A stretch of DNA of 64,000 bases from Pseudomonas sp. TNT3 (GTDB lineage: Bacteria > Pseudomonadota > Gammaproteobacteria > Pseudomonadales > Pseudomonadaceae). A program made the position numbers and the translations under genes. Every line of letters begins with the position of its first letter. Position 1 is the first letter of the stretch. Location: positions 1 to 64,000 of the forward strand of contig NZ_WFGV02000001.1 of assembly GCF_010095445.2 (NCBI RefSeq), given 5' to 3'. Positions 1 through 9,161 of the stretch are shown piece after piece. The notes beneath the pieces were generated by a model that worked only from the letters and a program-made list of their open reading frames with translations, did not search any database and had not been told where the DNA came from.

Positions 1-724
1 CTGCCTGGCCAAGCTGGCGGTAGCCCTGGGCCAGATCATCGTCGACCTGGGCGGCGGCAGTTTGCATCGCCAGCTCACGCAGGGCGGTGAGGTTGGTCTG
101 GGTGAAGAAGGCATCGATGGCAGCGCGGGCCTGTTCCGGCACGTAGACCTTGCCGTCGCGCAGACGCTCCAGGAGCTCGCGGGGCGGCAGGTCGATCAGC
201 AGCAGTTCGTAGGCTTCCTGCAGCACCCAGTCCGGAAGCGTTTCGCGAACCTGCACGCCCGTGATGCCACGCACTTGATCGTTGAGGCTTTCCAGGTGCT
301 GGACGTTGACCGTGGTGAACACATCGATGCCGGCGGCGAGCAGTTCCTGAATGTCCTGCCAACGTTTCGCGTGGCGACTGCCGGGGGCGTTGCTGTGGGC
401 CAGTTCGTCAACCAGCACCAGTTTCGGCTTGGCCGCGAGCAAACCGTCGAGGTCCATTTCCTCAAGCATGACGCCCCGGTACTCCGAGCGCACCAACGGC
501 TGTTGAGGCAGGCCACCAAGCAGCGCTTCGGTCTCGGCACGACCGTGGGTTTCAACCACGCCAGCGATGACTTTCACGCCCTGGCGCAACTGGGTGTGCG
601 CCGCTTGCAGCATGGCGTAGGTCTTGCCGACACCGGGGGCGGCGCCGAGGAATACTTTGAGCCGGCCACGGCCATCGCGGGGTAAATCGGCTAACAGTGC
701 GTCGGCTCGGCCGGAGTCGCTCAT
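1..724 (-). CDS. kdpD: Sensor histidine kinase KdpD, N-terminal part (cut by window edge)
   Basis: This is the N-terminal 241 residues of KdpD, the membrane sensor kinase that with KdpE controls the Kdp potassium pump. The protein starts MSDSGRADALLADLPRD. It carries the KdpD-family Walker A motif (GAAPGVGKT) near residue 30 and a Walker B-like segment (LVLVDELAHSNAPGSRH) near residue 105, followed by the start of the USP-like region. The transmembrane and kinase domains and kdpE lie outside the window. It follows kdpC in the same direction, separated by 175 bp that contain a palindromic repeat pair. Identity is clear from the motifs and the operon position. Confidence 0.95.
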   Translation of the reverse strand, partial: MSDSGRADALLADLPRDGRGRLKVFLGAAPGVGKTYAMLQAAHTQLRQGVKVIAGVVETHGRAETEALLGGLPQQPLVRSEYRGVMLEEMDLDGLLAAKPKLVLVDELAHSNAPGSRHAKRWQDIQELLAAGIDVFTTVNVQHLESLNDQVRGITGVQVRETLPDWVLQEAYELLLIDLPPRELLERLRDGKVYVPEQARAAIDAFFTQTNLTALRELAMQTAAAQVDDDLAQGYRQLGQA

Positions 725-773
725 GCTTTCATTTCTCTTTTTTCAGGTAAGGACGTGGTGTTTGTTCAGCCGT

Positions 774-884
774 CATCGCGAGCAGGCTCACTCCTACATT
801 GGATCTTCAGTGCACATGAATCCTATGTGACAGAGGATCCTTTGTCCGCCACAGATCCAATGTGGGAGCGGCCTGCTCGCGATT
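774..884. repeat. REP-type inverted repeat pair between kdpC and kdpD
   Basis: Two 24-25 bp arms face each other: CATCGCGAGCAGGCTCACTC... at 774-798 and TGTGGGAGCGGCCTGCTCGC... at 861-884. They belong to the same extragenic palindrome family seen at several other intergenic places in this window. The pair fills most of the gap between kdpC and kdpD and could fold into a hairpin in the operon transcript. Confidence 0.75.
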
Positions 885-899
885 GCTGGCACCACCGAT

Positions 900-1445
900 C
901 TACAGGTTCTCAAGCGCCATGTTCAGCGCCAACACATTCACCACCGGCGGCCCCACCAAGGGCTGCTCGATGTTTGCATTCATCAACTGCTCAAGCGTAG
1001 ACACCGGCAGATTCCGCGCCGCCGCAACACGCGCCAGTTGATAGCTAATCGCTGCCGGTGGCAAGTGCGGGTCGAGGCCGCTGCCAGAAGTAGTGAGCAG
1101 TGCCAGAGGCACCGGTCCCTGCCCTGGCACCAGCAGCTTGCTGGCGTCGTCGATCACCCGAGTGGCCAGGGCCGGATTGCTCGGCGAGAGGTTGCTGGCG
1201 CTGCTCGAAATTGTGGCGAAGGCACCCGCGGATGGACGTGGATGGAACCAGCTGTCACCGGTGAAATCCTGGGCGATCAGCGAAGAGCCACGGACCTTGC
1301 CGGCCTCGTCGCGTACGAGGCTGCCGTTGGCCTGGTCGGGGAAAGCCACCTGGGCCACACCGGTGACAACCAGTGGGTAGGCGACGCCGGTGATCAGGGT
1401 CATGAGGACCAATAGGCTCAGGGCCGGACGTATCATTGTGGACAT
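900..1445 (-). CDS. kdpC: Potassium-transporting ATPase subunit C, KdpC
   Basis: KdpC (181 residues) is the small inner-membrane subunit that stabilises the KdpFABC potassium pump. It has one N-terminal membrane segment (residues about 5-27, [20 protein letters not shown]), then a periplasmic domain with the family segments [15 protein letters not shown] and [10 protein letters not shown]. The ATG at 1445 was chosen because it has a GAGGA ribosome site 9 bases upstream and gives the usual N terminus; an upstream in-frame extension to 1478 lacks support. Unusually, 201 bp separate it from kdpB, occupied by a palindromic repeat pair. Confidence 0.95.
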   Translation of the reverse strand: MSTMIRPALSLLVLMTLITGVAYPLVVTGVAQVAFPDQANGSLVRDEAGKVRGSSLIAQDFTGDSWFHPRPSAGAFATISSSASNLSPSNPALATRVIDDASKLLVPGQGPVPLALLTTSGSGLDPHLPPAAISYQLARVAAARNLPVSTLEQLMNANIEQPLVGPPVVNVLALNMALENL

Positions 1446-1484
1446 TTCAAAATCCTCGAATTTATTGGAAATACACACATCACC

Positions 1485-1618
1485 TGTGGCGAGGGAGCTT
1501 GCTCCCGCTCGGCTGCAAAGCAGTCGTCAAAACGGCAAGCGCGGTGAGCCTGAACAGATGCGGTGGACTGGGGATAGGGCCGCTTCGCAGCCCAGCGGGA
1601 GCAAGCTCCCTCGCCACA
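1485..1618. repeat. REP-type inverted repeat pair inside the kdp operon (kdpB-kdpC gap)
   Basis: The arms TGTGGCGAGGGAGCTTGCTC... (1485-1509) and the matching reverse complement ending CTCCCTCGCCACA (1594-1618) are nearly perfect inverted copies of about 25 bp, with about 85 bp between them. The core is GGAGC(N)GC(N)CCC. This sits in a gap that is normally very short in kdp operons, so it is probably an insertion or expansion of the element. Confidence 0.8.
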
Positions 1619-1646
1619 AAAACACCACCGCACCGGCCAGTTACGG

Positions 1647-3707
1647 TCAAACCAGATGCAACGCCGTGAGCAGCATGTCGATCGCCTTGATCCCCACGAA
1701 CGGCACCAGTAACCCGCCCAAGCCATAGATCAACAGGTTGCGTCGCAACAGCGCCGCCGCACTCGCCGCTTGCACCCGCACGCCGCGCAACGCCAGCGGG
1801 ATCAACACCACAATGATCAAGGCGTTGAACACAATCGCCGACAGAATCGCGCTCTGCGGGCTGGTCAGGTGCATGACGTTCAGCACGCCCAGTTGCGGGT
1901 AGATCGAGGCGAACAACGCCGGCAGGATCGCGAAGTATTTGGCTACGTCGTTGGCGATGGAAAACGTTGTCAGCGCGCCGCGCGTCACCAGCAGTTCCTT
2001 GCCGATTTGCACCACGTCCAGCAGCTTGGTCGGGTCGCTGTCGAGGTCGACCATATTCGCCGCTTCCCGAGCCGCTTGAGTCCCGTCGTTCATCGCCATG
2101 CCGACGTCCGCCTGGGCCAGCGCGGGCGCATCGTTGGCGCCGTCGCCGCACATCGCGACCAGTCGACCGTCGTTTTGCTCGTGACGAATGCGCGCCAGTT
2201 TTTTCTCCGGCGTGGCCTCGGCCAGTACGTCATCGACGCCCGCCTCGGCCGCAATCGCCGCAGCGGTCAACGGGTTGTCGCCGGTGACCATGACCGTACG
2301 AATCCCCAGTTTGCGCAGCTCGGCAAAACGCTCACGAATACCGGGCTTGACCACGTCCTTGAGGTGTATCGCGCCGAGCAATTTTCCGTCGGCGCACACC
2401 AGCAACGGCGTGCCGCCACTCTGGGCAATCTTGTCGATTTCCCGGGACAGCGCCGGTGCAAGATCAGCGCGTTTCAGGCCGACGAACGCCAGCAACGAAT
2501 CCACTGCACCTTTGCGATACACGCGGCCTTGATAGTCGACACCGGACAGGCGCGTCTCGGCGCTGAAGGGCACCGCCGTCAGGGTTTCAGCGGATGGCTC
2601 TGGTTGTGGATGAAGGCCGCGCAGGTACTCGACGATGGATTTACCTTCCGCCGTGTCGTCCGCCAGGGAGGCGAACAACGCGCCCTCCGCCAGCTCCTTG
2701 CTGCTCACCCCTGGCGCCGCATAAACAGCCGTGCAGCGACGGTTGCCGAAGGTGATGGTGCCGGTCTTGTCCAGCAGCAAAACGTGTACGTCCCCCGCCG
2801 CTTCCACGGCGCGACCGGACTTGGCAATCACGTTCAGGCGCACCAGTCGGTCCATGCCGGCGATACCGATGGCGGACAACAGACCGCCAATGGTTGTCGG
2901 AATCAGCGTGACCAACAACGCCACCAGAAACACCAGCGGCAGGCTGCCATTGGCGAAGTGGGCAAACGGTTGCAGGGTGACGACCACCAGCAGGAAGATC
3001 AGCGTCAGACCGATCAACAAGATGTCGAGCGCGACTTCGTTCGGGGTTTTCTGGCGTTTGGCGCCTTCGACCAGGGCGATCATGCGGTCCAGAGTCGACT
3101 CACCGGGGTTGGCGGTGATCCGCACCAGCAGCCAGTCGGACACCAGGCGAGTGTTGCCGGTCACTGCCGAGCGGTCGCCACCGGACTCACGAATCACCGG
3201 TGCGGATTCACCGGTAATCGCTGCTTCGTTGACGGCCGCGATGCCTTCTATGACTTCGCCGTCGCCGGGGATCATTTCCCCCCCCTCGACGCGCACCACG
3301 TCGTCCTTGCGCAGGCTGGTGGCGGGCACGATCTGGAAGGTGCCATTGGCGGTCTTGCGTCGAGCGCTCAAACCTTCGCTGCCGGCTTTGAGGCTGTCAG
3401 CGCGGGCCTTGCCGCGTCCTTCAGCCAAGGCTTCGGCGAAGTTGGCGAACAGCACGGTAAACCACAGCCACAAGGCGATTTGCGCCGCGACGAAAGTGGG
3501 TACCGCCGCATCTGGAATGAAGCACAAAACGGTGGTCAGGATCGCGGTCAGTTCAACGACCAGCATCACTGGCGCACGCTGCAGCTGGCGTGGGTCAAGC
3601 TTGACGAACGCTTGCACGAGCGCCGGGCGCCAGAGGGCCGAGATCGCGGTTTTCGGTTGTTCCGGTGCCTTGGCGGCGGCCGGTTTGATTGCGGGCATAT
3701 TCATCAT
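1647..3707 (-). CDS. kdpB: Potassium-transporting ATPase ATP-binding subunit B, KdpB
   Basis: KdpB (686 residues) is the P-type ATPase subunit that hydrolyses ATP to drive K+ uptake through KdpA. Visible motifs are TGES at 165-168 (actuator loop, whose Ser is the known regulatory phosphorylation site), the IPTTIGG membrane motif near 269-275, the phosphorylation motif DKTGT at 313-317 and the hinge motif [12 protein letters not shown]. Hydrophobic segments lie near residues 50-90, 228-248, 255-280 and in the C-terminal 120 residues. Length is normal for the family. It lies 22 bp downstream of kdpA. Confidence 0.97.
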   Translation of the reverse strand: MMNMPAIKPAAAKAPEQPKTAISALWRPALVQAFVKLDPRQLQRAPVMLVVELTAILTTVLCFIPDAAVPTFVAAQIALWLWFTVLFANFAEALAEGRGKARADSLKAGSEGLSARRKTANGTFQIVPATSLRKDDVVRVEGGEMIPGDGEVIEGIAAVNEAAITGESAPVIRESGGDRSAVTGNTRLVSDWLLVRITANPGESTLDRMIALVEGAKRQKTPNEVALDILLIGLTLIFLLVVVTLQPFAHFANGSLPLVFLVALLVTLIPTTIGGLLSAIGIAGMDRLVRLNVIAKSGRAVEAAGDVHVLLLDKTGTITFGNRRCTAVYAAPGVSSKELAEGALFASLADDTAEGKSIVEYLRGLHPQPEPSAETLTAVPFSAETRLSGVDYQGRVYRKGAVDSLLAFVGLKRADLAPALSREIDKIAQSGGTPLLVCADGKLLGAIHLKDVVKPGIRERFAELRKLGIRTVMVTGDNPLTAAAIAAEAGVDDVLAEATPEKKLARIRHEQNDGRLVAMCGDGANDAPALAQADVGMAMNDGTQAAREAANMVDLDSDPTKLLDVVQIGKELLVTRGALTTFSIANDVAKYFAILPALFASIYPQLGVLNVMHLTSPQSAILSAIVFNALIIVVLIPLALRGVRVQAASAAALLRRNLLIYGLGGLLVPFVGIKAIDMLLTALHLV

Positions 3708-3729
3708 CAGCTCCTTAAAAGAACCAGGC

Positions 3730-5424
3730 TCAGAAGCCCATGCTCAAGTGTTCGGCAATCGGACCCAGCGCCAGGGCTGGCAGGAACGTCAGGCCGCCCA
3801 CCAGCAAAATGGTCACCGTCAGCAAGGTGACGAACAACGGGCCATGGGTCGGAAAGCTGTTCTGGCCGATCGGGGCGGATTTCTTCATTGCCAGGCTGCC
3901 AGCCAACGCGAGCACCGGAAGGATGTAGCCGAAACGACCGATCAACATGCCCAGGCCGAGCATCAGGTTATGGAACGCGGTGTTGGCACCCAAACCGGCA
4001 AACGCAGAGCCGTTGTTGGCACTGGCCGAGGTGTAGGCGTAAAGCAACTGGCTGAATCCGTGAGCGCCCGGGTTACTCACCGCAGCGACCGGACCCGGCA
4101 GACTCGCCGCGATAGCACCCAGCACCAGCACACCCACCGGCATTACCAGCAAGGTCACCACCAGTAACTGGACTTCCCGGGCCGCCAGTTTCTTGCCGAG
4201 GTATTCCGGCGTGCGACCGATCATCAGGCCGGCGAGAAACACCGCGATCAGTACGTTGAGCAACATGCCGTAGAGCCCGGCGCCGACGCCGCCGAAAATC
4301 ACTTCGCCGACCATCATATTGACCATCGCGACCATGCCGCTCAGCGGGTTGAGGCTGTCGTGCATGCCATTGACCGAGCCGTTGGATGCAGCCGTCGTGG
4401 TGACCGACCAGAGCACCGTAGCGGTGGTACCAAAGCGTGCTTCCTTGCCTTCCAGCGGCGCAGTCTGTTCGACGGCGACGTTGTTCAGGGTCGGATTGGG
4501 TTGGTACTCAGCCCACAACGAGGTCGCGCCACCGATCAAAAACAGCGCCAGCATGCAGGCGATGATTGCGCGGCTCTGACGCAGGTCTTTTACGTAATGG
4601 CCGAAGGTGAACACCAGCGCGACCGGAATCAGGATGATCGACGACACCTCGAACAGGTTGCTCCACGCCGTCGGGTTCTCGAACGGGTGCGCCGAGTTGA
4701 CCCCGAAGAAGCCACCGCCATTAGTGCCCAGTTGCTTGATCGCAATCTGGCTCGCAGCCGGACCGAGCGGAATCACCTGGTCGACACCTTGCATCGTCAC
4801 GGCATTCACGTAGTGAGCGAAGGTTTGCGGCACGCCCTGCCAGACCAGAAACAGCGCCAGCAGCAGGCACAGCGGCAGCAAGCCGTAGAGGGTGGCACGG
4901 GTCATGTCGACCCAGAAGTTGCCCAGGGTTTGAGCCGACTTGCGACCGATACCGCGACACAACGCAACCAGCACAGCGAGACCGGTGGCGGCGCTGACGA
5001 AGTTCTGCACGGTGAGGCCGACCATCTGGCTCAAGTAGCTGAGCGTGGCTTCACCGCTGTACGACTGCCAGTTGGTGTTGGTCATGAAGCTGACGGCGGT
5101 ATTGAACGCTTGCGTCCACTCCTGGCCAGGCAAATTCTGCGGGTTGAGTGGCAGGTAATCCTGAAACAACAGAATCGCAAACAACAGCAGGAATCCTGCA
5201 AGGTTGAAGGCGAGCAAGGCCAGGGTGTACTTCTGCCAGCTCTGCTCGACCTGCGGGTCAACGCCGGCCACGCGATAACAGCCGCGCTCCACCGGACCGA
5301 GGATCGGGGTCAGCCAGGTGCGCTGCCCTTCCATCACCTTGTAGTAGAACCGCCCCAGAAACGGTGCCGGTATCAGCACGATGGCGAAGAAGGCGAGGAT
5401 CAGCCAATAGTCATAACTGTGCAT
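3730..5424 (-). CDS. kdpA: Potassium-transporting ATPase K+-binding subunit A, KdpA
   Basis: KdpA (564 residues) is the channel-like subunit that selects and binds K+. It is highly hydrophobic, and the four filter-type repeats are visible: [43 protein letters not shown] and [12 protein letters not shown]. The start at 5424 ([13 protein letters not shown]) gives the normal length; the open frame extends to 5565 but that part overlaps kdpF and is not protein-like. It is the second gene of kdpFABC, 8 bp after the kdpF stop codon. Confidence 0.97.
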   Translation of the reverse strand: MHSYDYWLILAFFAIVLIPAPFLGRFYYKVMEGQRTWLTPILGPVERGCYRVAGVDPQVEQSWQKYTLALLAFNLAGFLLLFAILLFQDYLPLNPQNLPGQEWTQAFNTAVSFMTNTNWQSYSGEATLSYLSQMVGLTVQNFVSAATGLAVLVALCRGIGRKSAQTLGNFWVDMTRATLYGLLPLCLLLALFLVWQGVPQTFAHYVNAVTMQGVDQVIPLGPAASQIAIKQLGTNGGGFFGVNSAHPFENPTAWSNLFEVSSIILIPVALVFTFGHYVKDLRQSRAIIACMLALFLIGGATSLWAEYQPNPTLNNVAVEQTAPLEGKEARFGTTATVLWSVTTTAASNGSVNGMHDSLNPLSGMVAMVNMMVGEVIFGGVGAGLYGMLLNVLIAVFLAGLMIGRTPEYLGKKLAAREVQLLVVTLLVMPVGVLVLGAIAASLPGPVAAVSNPGAHGFSQLLYAYTSASANNGSAFAGLGANTAFHNLMLGLGMLIGRFGYILPVLALAGSLAMKKSAPIGQNSFPTHGPLFVTLLTVTILLVGGLTFLPALALGPIAEHLSMGF

Positions 5425-5432
5425 AGCCGCTC

Positions 5433-5522
5433 CTAGTTCCGGTCCGCGCGCAACAGCGCAACCAACAGATAAATGAACAGTCCCACTGCCAGCAGCAGCG
5501 ACACTCCGTCCAGAACGCTCAT
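5433..5522 (-). CDS. kdpF: KdpF, small stabilising subunit of the Kdp pump
   Basis: A 29-residue open frame starts MSVLDGVSLLLAVGLFIYLL and ends ARADRN-like (RADRN). It is a single membrane segment followed by a short charged tail, the usual form of KdpF, which stabilises the KdpABC complex. It sits immediately upstream of kdpA in the same direction, and GGAGAAC lies just upstream of its ATG. Position, length and hydrophobic profile support the call. Confidence 0.9.
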   Translation of the reverse strand: MSVLDGVSLLLAVGLFIYLLVALLRADRN

Positions 5523-5577
5523 GGAAGTTCTCCGTGTTACGGCGTATTGCCGCGTGTGGAGTCATTGTCGGGAAGGA

Positions 5578-5631
5578 GGGTGTAAAGGCGCGAGATCGAG
5601 GGATGTGGAGGGGCGTAAAGAAGGTGTAAAG
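5578..5631 (-). promoter_or_regulatory. Direct CTTTACACC repeats upstream of kdpF (possible KdpE site)
   Basis: On the minus strand, reading towards kdpF, CTTTACACC (about 5631-5623) is followed 11 bp later by CTTTACGCC and about 32 bp further by CTTTACACC (5588-5580). Two direct repeats at 11-bp spacing are typical of OmpR/PhoB-family response regulators, the family of KdpE. The site is 55-110 bp upstream of the kdpF start. The link to KdpE is inference. Confidence 0.5.
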
Positions 5632-5790
5632 AGTGGGTTTATGGGTTTGTTACAGCGGTGGCCGGGCTTGCTCGCGATGACGACACAACAGGTAACAGCG
5701 CACTCAACTGGAGCATCGAAATGCAGCCATCGAACTGCAAACATCCTCGATACGACAGCTTTCCGCGCTTTACGACACACAACCCCACAC

Positions 5791-5807
5791 TGGCACGTCC
5801 ACTGCAC
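5791..5807 (+). promoter_or_regulatory. Candidate sigma-54 promoter for the ethanolamine permease
   Basis: TGGCACGTCCACTGCAC matches the sigma-54 pattern: GG at 5792-5793, ten bases, then GC at 5804-5805, with the full TGGCAC upstream element. The permease ATG at 5850 is about 45 bp downstream, a suitable distance. The ordinary -35/-10 pattern is not evident nearby. Confidence 0.55.
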
Positions 5808-5849
5808 GCGACCTCCCCGAGCTTTCCAAACCGTTCAGGGAGCAAGCGC

Positions 5850-7214
5850 ATGAACACACAACTCAAACCCACGCTCGGCACGCTACACCTGTGGGGCATT
5901 GCAGTCGGGCTGGTGATTTCCGGTGAGTATTTCGGCTGGAGTTATGGCTGGGGCGTGGCCGGTACTCTCGGTTTTCTGGTGACGTCGTTCATGGTCGCCA
6001 CGATGTACACCTGCTTCATCTTCAGTTTTACCGAGCTGACCACCGCGATACCCCATGCCGGCGGTCCCTTTGCCTACAGCCGTCGCGCTTTTGGCGAGAA
6101 AGGAGGCTTGATCGCCGGGCTGGCGACACTGATCGAATTCGTTTTCGCCCCGCCGGCGATTGCATTGGCAATCGGCGCTTACCTGAACGTGCAGTTCCCC
6201 GGTCTCGATCCGAAACACGCGGCGGTGGGGGCGTACATCGTGTTCATGGGGCTGAATATTCTTGGGGTGAAACTGGCCGCAACCTTTGAACTGGTGGTCT
6301 GTGTGCTTGCGGTCGCCGAACTGCTGGTGTTCATGGGCGTGGTCGCGCCGGCGTTCAGTTTCAGCAACTTTGCCCTCAACGGCTGGGCAGGATCTGATGT
6401 GTTCGGGGCGCCGGCAATTGCCGGGATGTTCGCAGCGATCCCCTTCGCCATCTGGTTTTTCCTGGCCATCGAAGGCGCCGCCATGGCGGCTGAAGAAGCC
6501 AAGGACCCGAAACGCACGATTCCAAAAGCTTACATCAGCGGCATCCTGACCCTGGTGGTACTGGCGATGGGGGTGATGTTCTTTGCGGGTGGCGTTGGCG
6601 ACTGGCGTACTCTGTCGAACATCAACGATCCGCTGCCGCAAGCCATGAAAACCGTGGTTGGAGAAAACTCCGGCTGGTTGCACATGTTGGTCTGGATCGG
6701 CCTGTTCGGCTTGGTGGCGAGTTTCCACGGAATCATCCTGGGTTACTCACGGCAATTCTTCGCGTTGGCCCGGGCCGGTTATCTGCCTAAATCCCTGGCC
6801 AAGCTCTCTCGTTTCCAGACCCCGCACCGGGCAATTATTGCTGGCGGCGTGATCGGGATTGCAGCGATTTACAGTGACGGCTTGATCAACCTCGGCGGAA
6901 TGACGCTGACAGCGGCGATGATCACCATGGCGGTGTTTGGCGCCATCGTGATGTACATCATGAGCATGCTCAGCCTGTTCAAACTGCGTAAAACCGAACC
7001 GAATCTCGAGCGGACGTTCCGCGCGCCCTGCTATCCACTGGTGCCGTTCATTGCGCTGCTGCTGGCAGTGGTGTGCCTGGTGGCGATGGCGTGGTTCAAC
7101 ACGCTGATCGGGTTGATCTTCCTCGGGTTCATGGCGGTGGGTTTTGTATACTTCATGCTGACGGCGCAACTGCGGGCCGACGCGCCGGCGGATGCGATGT
7201 TGACCGGGCTATAA
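5850..7214 (+). CDS. eat: Ethanolamine permease, amino acid-polyamine-organocation family
   Basis: A 454-residue, about 12-segment inner-membrane transporter. The N terminus (LWGIAVGLVISGEYFGWSYGWG) and the segment AIEGAAMAAEEAKDPKRTIPKAYISG are characteristic of APC permeases; the close match to the ethanolamine permease subgroup is from recognition. It would import ethanolamine for use as carbon and nitrogen source. The ATG at 5850 has GGGAGC upstream; a longer open frame from 5658 crosses the promoter region. The usual ethanolamine ammonia-lyase genes are not adjacent here. Confidence 0.85.
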   Translation: MNTQLKPTLGTLHLWGIAVGLVISGEYFGWSYGWGVAGTLGFLVTSFMVATMYTCFIFSFTELTTAIPHAGGPFAYSRRAFGEKGGLIAGLATLIEFVFAPPAIALAIGAYLNVQFPGLDPKHAAVGAYIVFMGLNILGVKLAATFELVVCVLAVAELLVFMGVVAPAFSFSNFALNGWAGSDVFGAPAIAGMFAAIPFAIWFFLAIEGAAMAAEEAKDPKRTIPKAYISGILTLVVLAMGVMFFAGGVGDWRTLSNINDPLPQAMKTVVGENSGWLHMLVWIGLFGLVASFHGIILGYSRQFFALARAGYLPKSLAKLSRFQTPHRAIIAGGVIGIAAIYSDGLINLGGMTLTAAMITMAVFGAIVMYIMSMLSLFKLRKTEPNLERTFRAPCYPLVPFIALLLAVVCLVAMAWFNTLIGLIFLGFMAVGFVYFMLTAQLRADAPADAMLTGL

Positions 7215-7338
7215 CGTGGTGGGGCGTGTAGGGCAGATCAGGCATAGAATGGAACCACTGCGAAAATAAATCGCTCAAAGTGGTATGCACGATCGGTTGG
7301 CGAACTGCGCCACCGGCCTGCCCCTCAAGGAGAGCCCT

Positions 7339-7506
7339 ATGCCCTGGTATGCCTGGTTGATTCTGGTCGTTGCAATCGGCTCGATCGTTGGTGGTTTGAT
7401 GATGTTGCGTGACACCGCCACCAAGGTCGATCTTACCGAAGAGCAACGGAAACGCGTCGCTGAACGCAATGCGGAAATGGATGCCAAGGAAGCGCAGGAC
7501 CGCTGA
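7339..7506 (+). CDS. Small membrane protein, DUF2897 type
   Basis: A 55-residue protein starting MPWYAWLILVVAIGSIVGGL, with one membrane segment (residues 5-22) and a charged C-terminal helix (TEEQRKRVAERNAEMDAKEA). AAGGAG lies 8 bp before the ATG at 7339. This layout matches the DUF2897 family of gammaproteobacteria, of unknown function. It lies 124 bp after the permease and is probably expressed on its own or by read-through. Confidence 0.75.
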   Translation: MPWYAWLILVVAIGSIVGGLMMLRDTATKVDLTEEQRKRVAERNAEMDAKEAQDR

Positions 7507-7514
7507 AGTGTAAA

Positions 7515-7544
7515 TGTGGCGAGGGAGCCGGCTCTCTCGCCACA
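7515..7544. terminator. Palindrome between convergent genes, likely bidirectional terminator or REP
   Basis: TGTGGCGAG (7515-7523) and CTCGCCACA (7536-7544) are perfect inverted arms around GGAGCCGGCTCT, itself palindromic. It lies between the small membrane protein and the convergent DUF1989 gene. The sequence is close to the REP element between kdpB and kdpC, so it may be a single compact REP that also acts as terminator. Confidence 0.6.
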
Positions 7545-7551
7545 TGTGTTT

Positions 7552-8403
7552 CTACTTTTCCCAATCGGCTTTTGCGACCTGCAAGCCATGCATCCCGTTG
7601 TACGCCGCACGTTCCGGCTGACTCCAGCCTTCAAGCAACGCATCCTCCAATCGATAAATTTCCACGCCCAGCGGACGACACACGCTCAGCGGATCCTGTG
7701 CATCCGGCCCCCACATGGCCAGTGACAAATCGCCACCTGGACAGGTCGAGAGCGCGCACAGCAGATCGATCTCGGCAAAGAACTCCAGGTAATCGCCCTT
7801 CTGCGCCGGACACGCCTTCATGAAGTACATATCGTCATGATTGAGACCGGTGCACTGAAAAATATTCAGCACGTCATGCACATCGAACTCTGTCAGACCG
7901 TGGGGCAGCACGGCGCGGGTCAGGTTCGAATGACAGTGGTGATGGAAATCCTCACCCGTAAGCATTTTATTTACATACGGATCGCAGCGAGTGCCGAGCA
8001 AATCGTGCAGGCGTCCACCATGCTCGTCGATGCCATAACCGGCCAGACTGTCATCCGTAATGGTCACCAATGGCCGTAAAAATGGCAGGTTCGACCAGAG
8101 CCGGTCATGGGTGCTGACATGGGCGCCCTGCAACTGCCGGGTACGGGCTGCCCACAAGCGTTCCCGCGGATCATTGGCGTTCCAGACGTTGAAGTCCCCC
8201 ACTTGTGGCCCGACGGGTGTGGTGACACGAAACACATGCCCGGCCGGCACATTCCAGGCGCGGCCGGTGCGAATGGGGACCTCGAACTGTTCGACCAGCG
8301 TGCGCCCGTCCTTCGCCTCGCGAATCCGGTCGTAAAAGGCAGTATCAACCTGCAACGCAGAGCCTTTGCTGACCTGATAGGCCGCTGGATAGTCTTTGTA
8401 CAT
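7552..8403 (-). CDS. DUF1989 (urea carboxylase-associated type) protein
   Basis: A 283-residue soluble protein of the DUF1989 family, whose members are often found near urea carboxylase or amine-degradation genes. Family-like segments are VPAGHVFRVTTPVGPQVGDFNVWN, THDRLWSNLPFLRPLVTI and DVLNIFQCTGLNHDDMYFMKACPAQKGDYLEFFAEIDLL, which include several His, Cys and Asp residues that could bind metal. No catalytic function is established. It diverges from a TetR regulator gene across 200 bp, so that regulator may control it. Confidence 0.75.
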   Translation of the reverse strand: MYKDYPAAYQVSKGSALQVDTAFYDRIREAKDGRTLVEQFEVPIRTGRAWNVPAGHVFRVTTPVGPQVGDFNVWNANDPRERLWAARTRQLQGAHVSTHDRLWSNLPFLRPLVTITDDSLAGYGIDEHGGRLHDLLGTRCDPYVNKMLTGEDFHHHCHSNLTRAVLPHGLTEFDVHDVLNIFQCTGLNHDDMYFMKACPAQKGDYLEFFAEIDLLCALSTCPGGDLSLAMWGPDAQDPLSVCRPLGVEIYRLEDALLEGWSQPERAAYNGMHGLQVAKADWEK

Positions 8404-8603
8404 GGCACGAATCCTCAGTCAGTGAACGCCGTGCAAGTTCGCCGGCCTCAGTGGTCAGTCGGCAAACGAGTAATCACTATTCGTGCCAGCAACTAAATAT
8501 CCGGAATTCGATTCGAAGCATCTGTGTGCTTTTTTAGAAGTAGAAGTACAGTCACCATCTATGTTTCCTTGGTTAAACTGACGCATTGCCGTGGAGATTT
8601 AAG

Positions 8604-9161
8604 ATGCGTTACTCGCAGGATCATAAAGCCCAAACCCACCAACGTATTATCAAGGAAGCTGCTGCACGCTTTCGCCGCGATGGAATTGGCGCCACTGGCC
8701 TGCAACCCTTGATGAAAGCTTTAGGCCTGACTCACGGTGGTTTTTACTCGCACTTCGCCTCCAAGGACGAACTGGTAGAAAAAGCGCTGCAAGCTGCGGG
8801 CGAAGAAGTGGAAGGCGTTTGCGCAATGTTGTTTGCCGAGGAACGGCCGCTTGAAGCCTTCATCGACCGCTATCTCTCCGAATGGCACCAGACATCGCCG
8901 CATCAGGGTTGCCCGCTCCCAACCATGTCATCGGAATTAGGTCTGCGCGGACAGCCCAGCGCAACCTCCGATACCATCCTCAATGCAAGGCTGGAACAGG
9001 TGCGAGGAACACTGGAAGGTGACGACGCCGAAGATCGCAGCATTGTCATCATGTCGACGCTGGTCGGCGCACTGCTGCTGTCACGCAGCGTCGAGAATCC
9101 CGAACTGGCCCGGCGGATTCTCGACGTCACTCGTGATCACCTCAAGCGATCGCAGGATTAA
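8604..9161 (+). CDS. TetR/AcrR-family transcriptional regulator
   Basis: A 185-residue regulator. The N-terminal helix-turn-helix is clear at residues about 10-55 (HQRIIKEAAARFRRDGIGAT, ALGLTHGGFYSHFASKDELV); the GGFYSHF motif is typical of the subgroup with a TetR_C_16/YcdC-like C domain. The ATG at 8604 was chosen over upstream codons because it gives the usual MRYSQDHKAQTH start. The 3' end overlaps the convergent ketosynthase gene by 4 bp. Targets may be the divergent DUF1989 gene or itself; the ligand is unknown. Confidence 0.85.
   Translation: MRYSQDHKAQTHQRIIKEAAARFRRDGIGATGLQPLMKALGLTHGGFYSHFASKDELVEKALQAAGEEVEGVCAMLFAEERPLEAFIDRYLSEWHQTSPHQGCPLPTMSSELGLRGQPSATSDTILNARLEQVRGTLEGDDAEDRSIVIMSTLVGALLLSRSVENPELARRILDVTRDHLKRSQD

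Noticed and set aside
1770..3830. A 686-residue open frame on the + strand opposite kdpB
   Set aside because: It is the antisense shadow of kdpB; His/Arg/Gln-rich composition with no domain, as expected for the reverse strand of a high-GC gene.
8471..8490. A sigma-54-like string GCTGGCACGAATAGTGAT on the minus strand upstream of the DUF1989 gene
   Set aside because: The -24 part fits, but the -12 position reads GA instead of GC.
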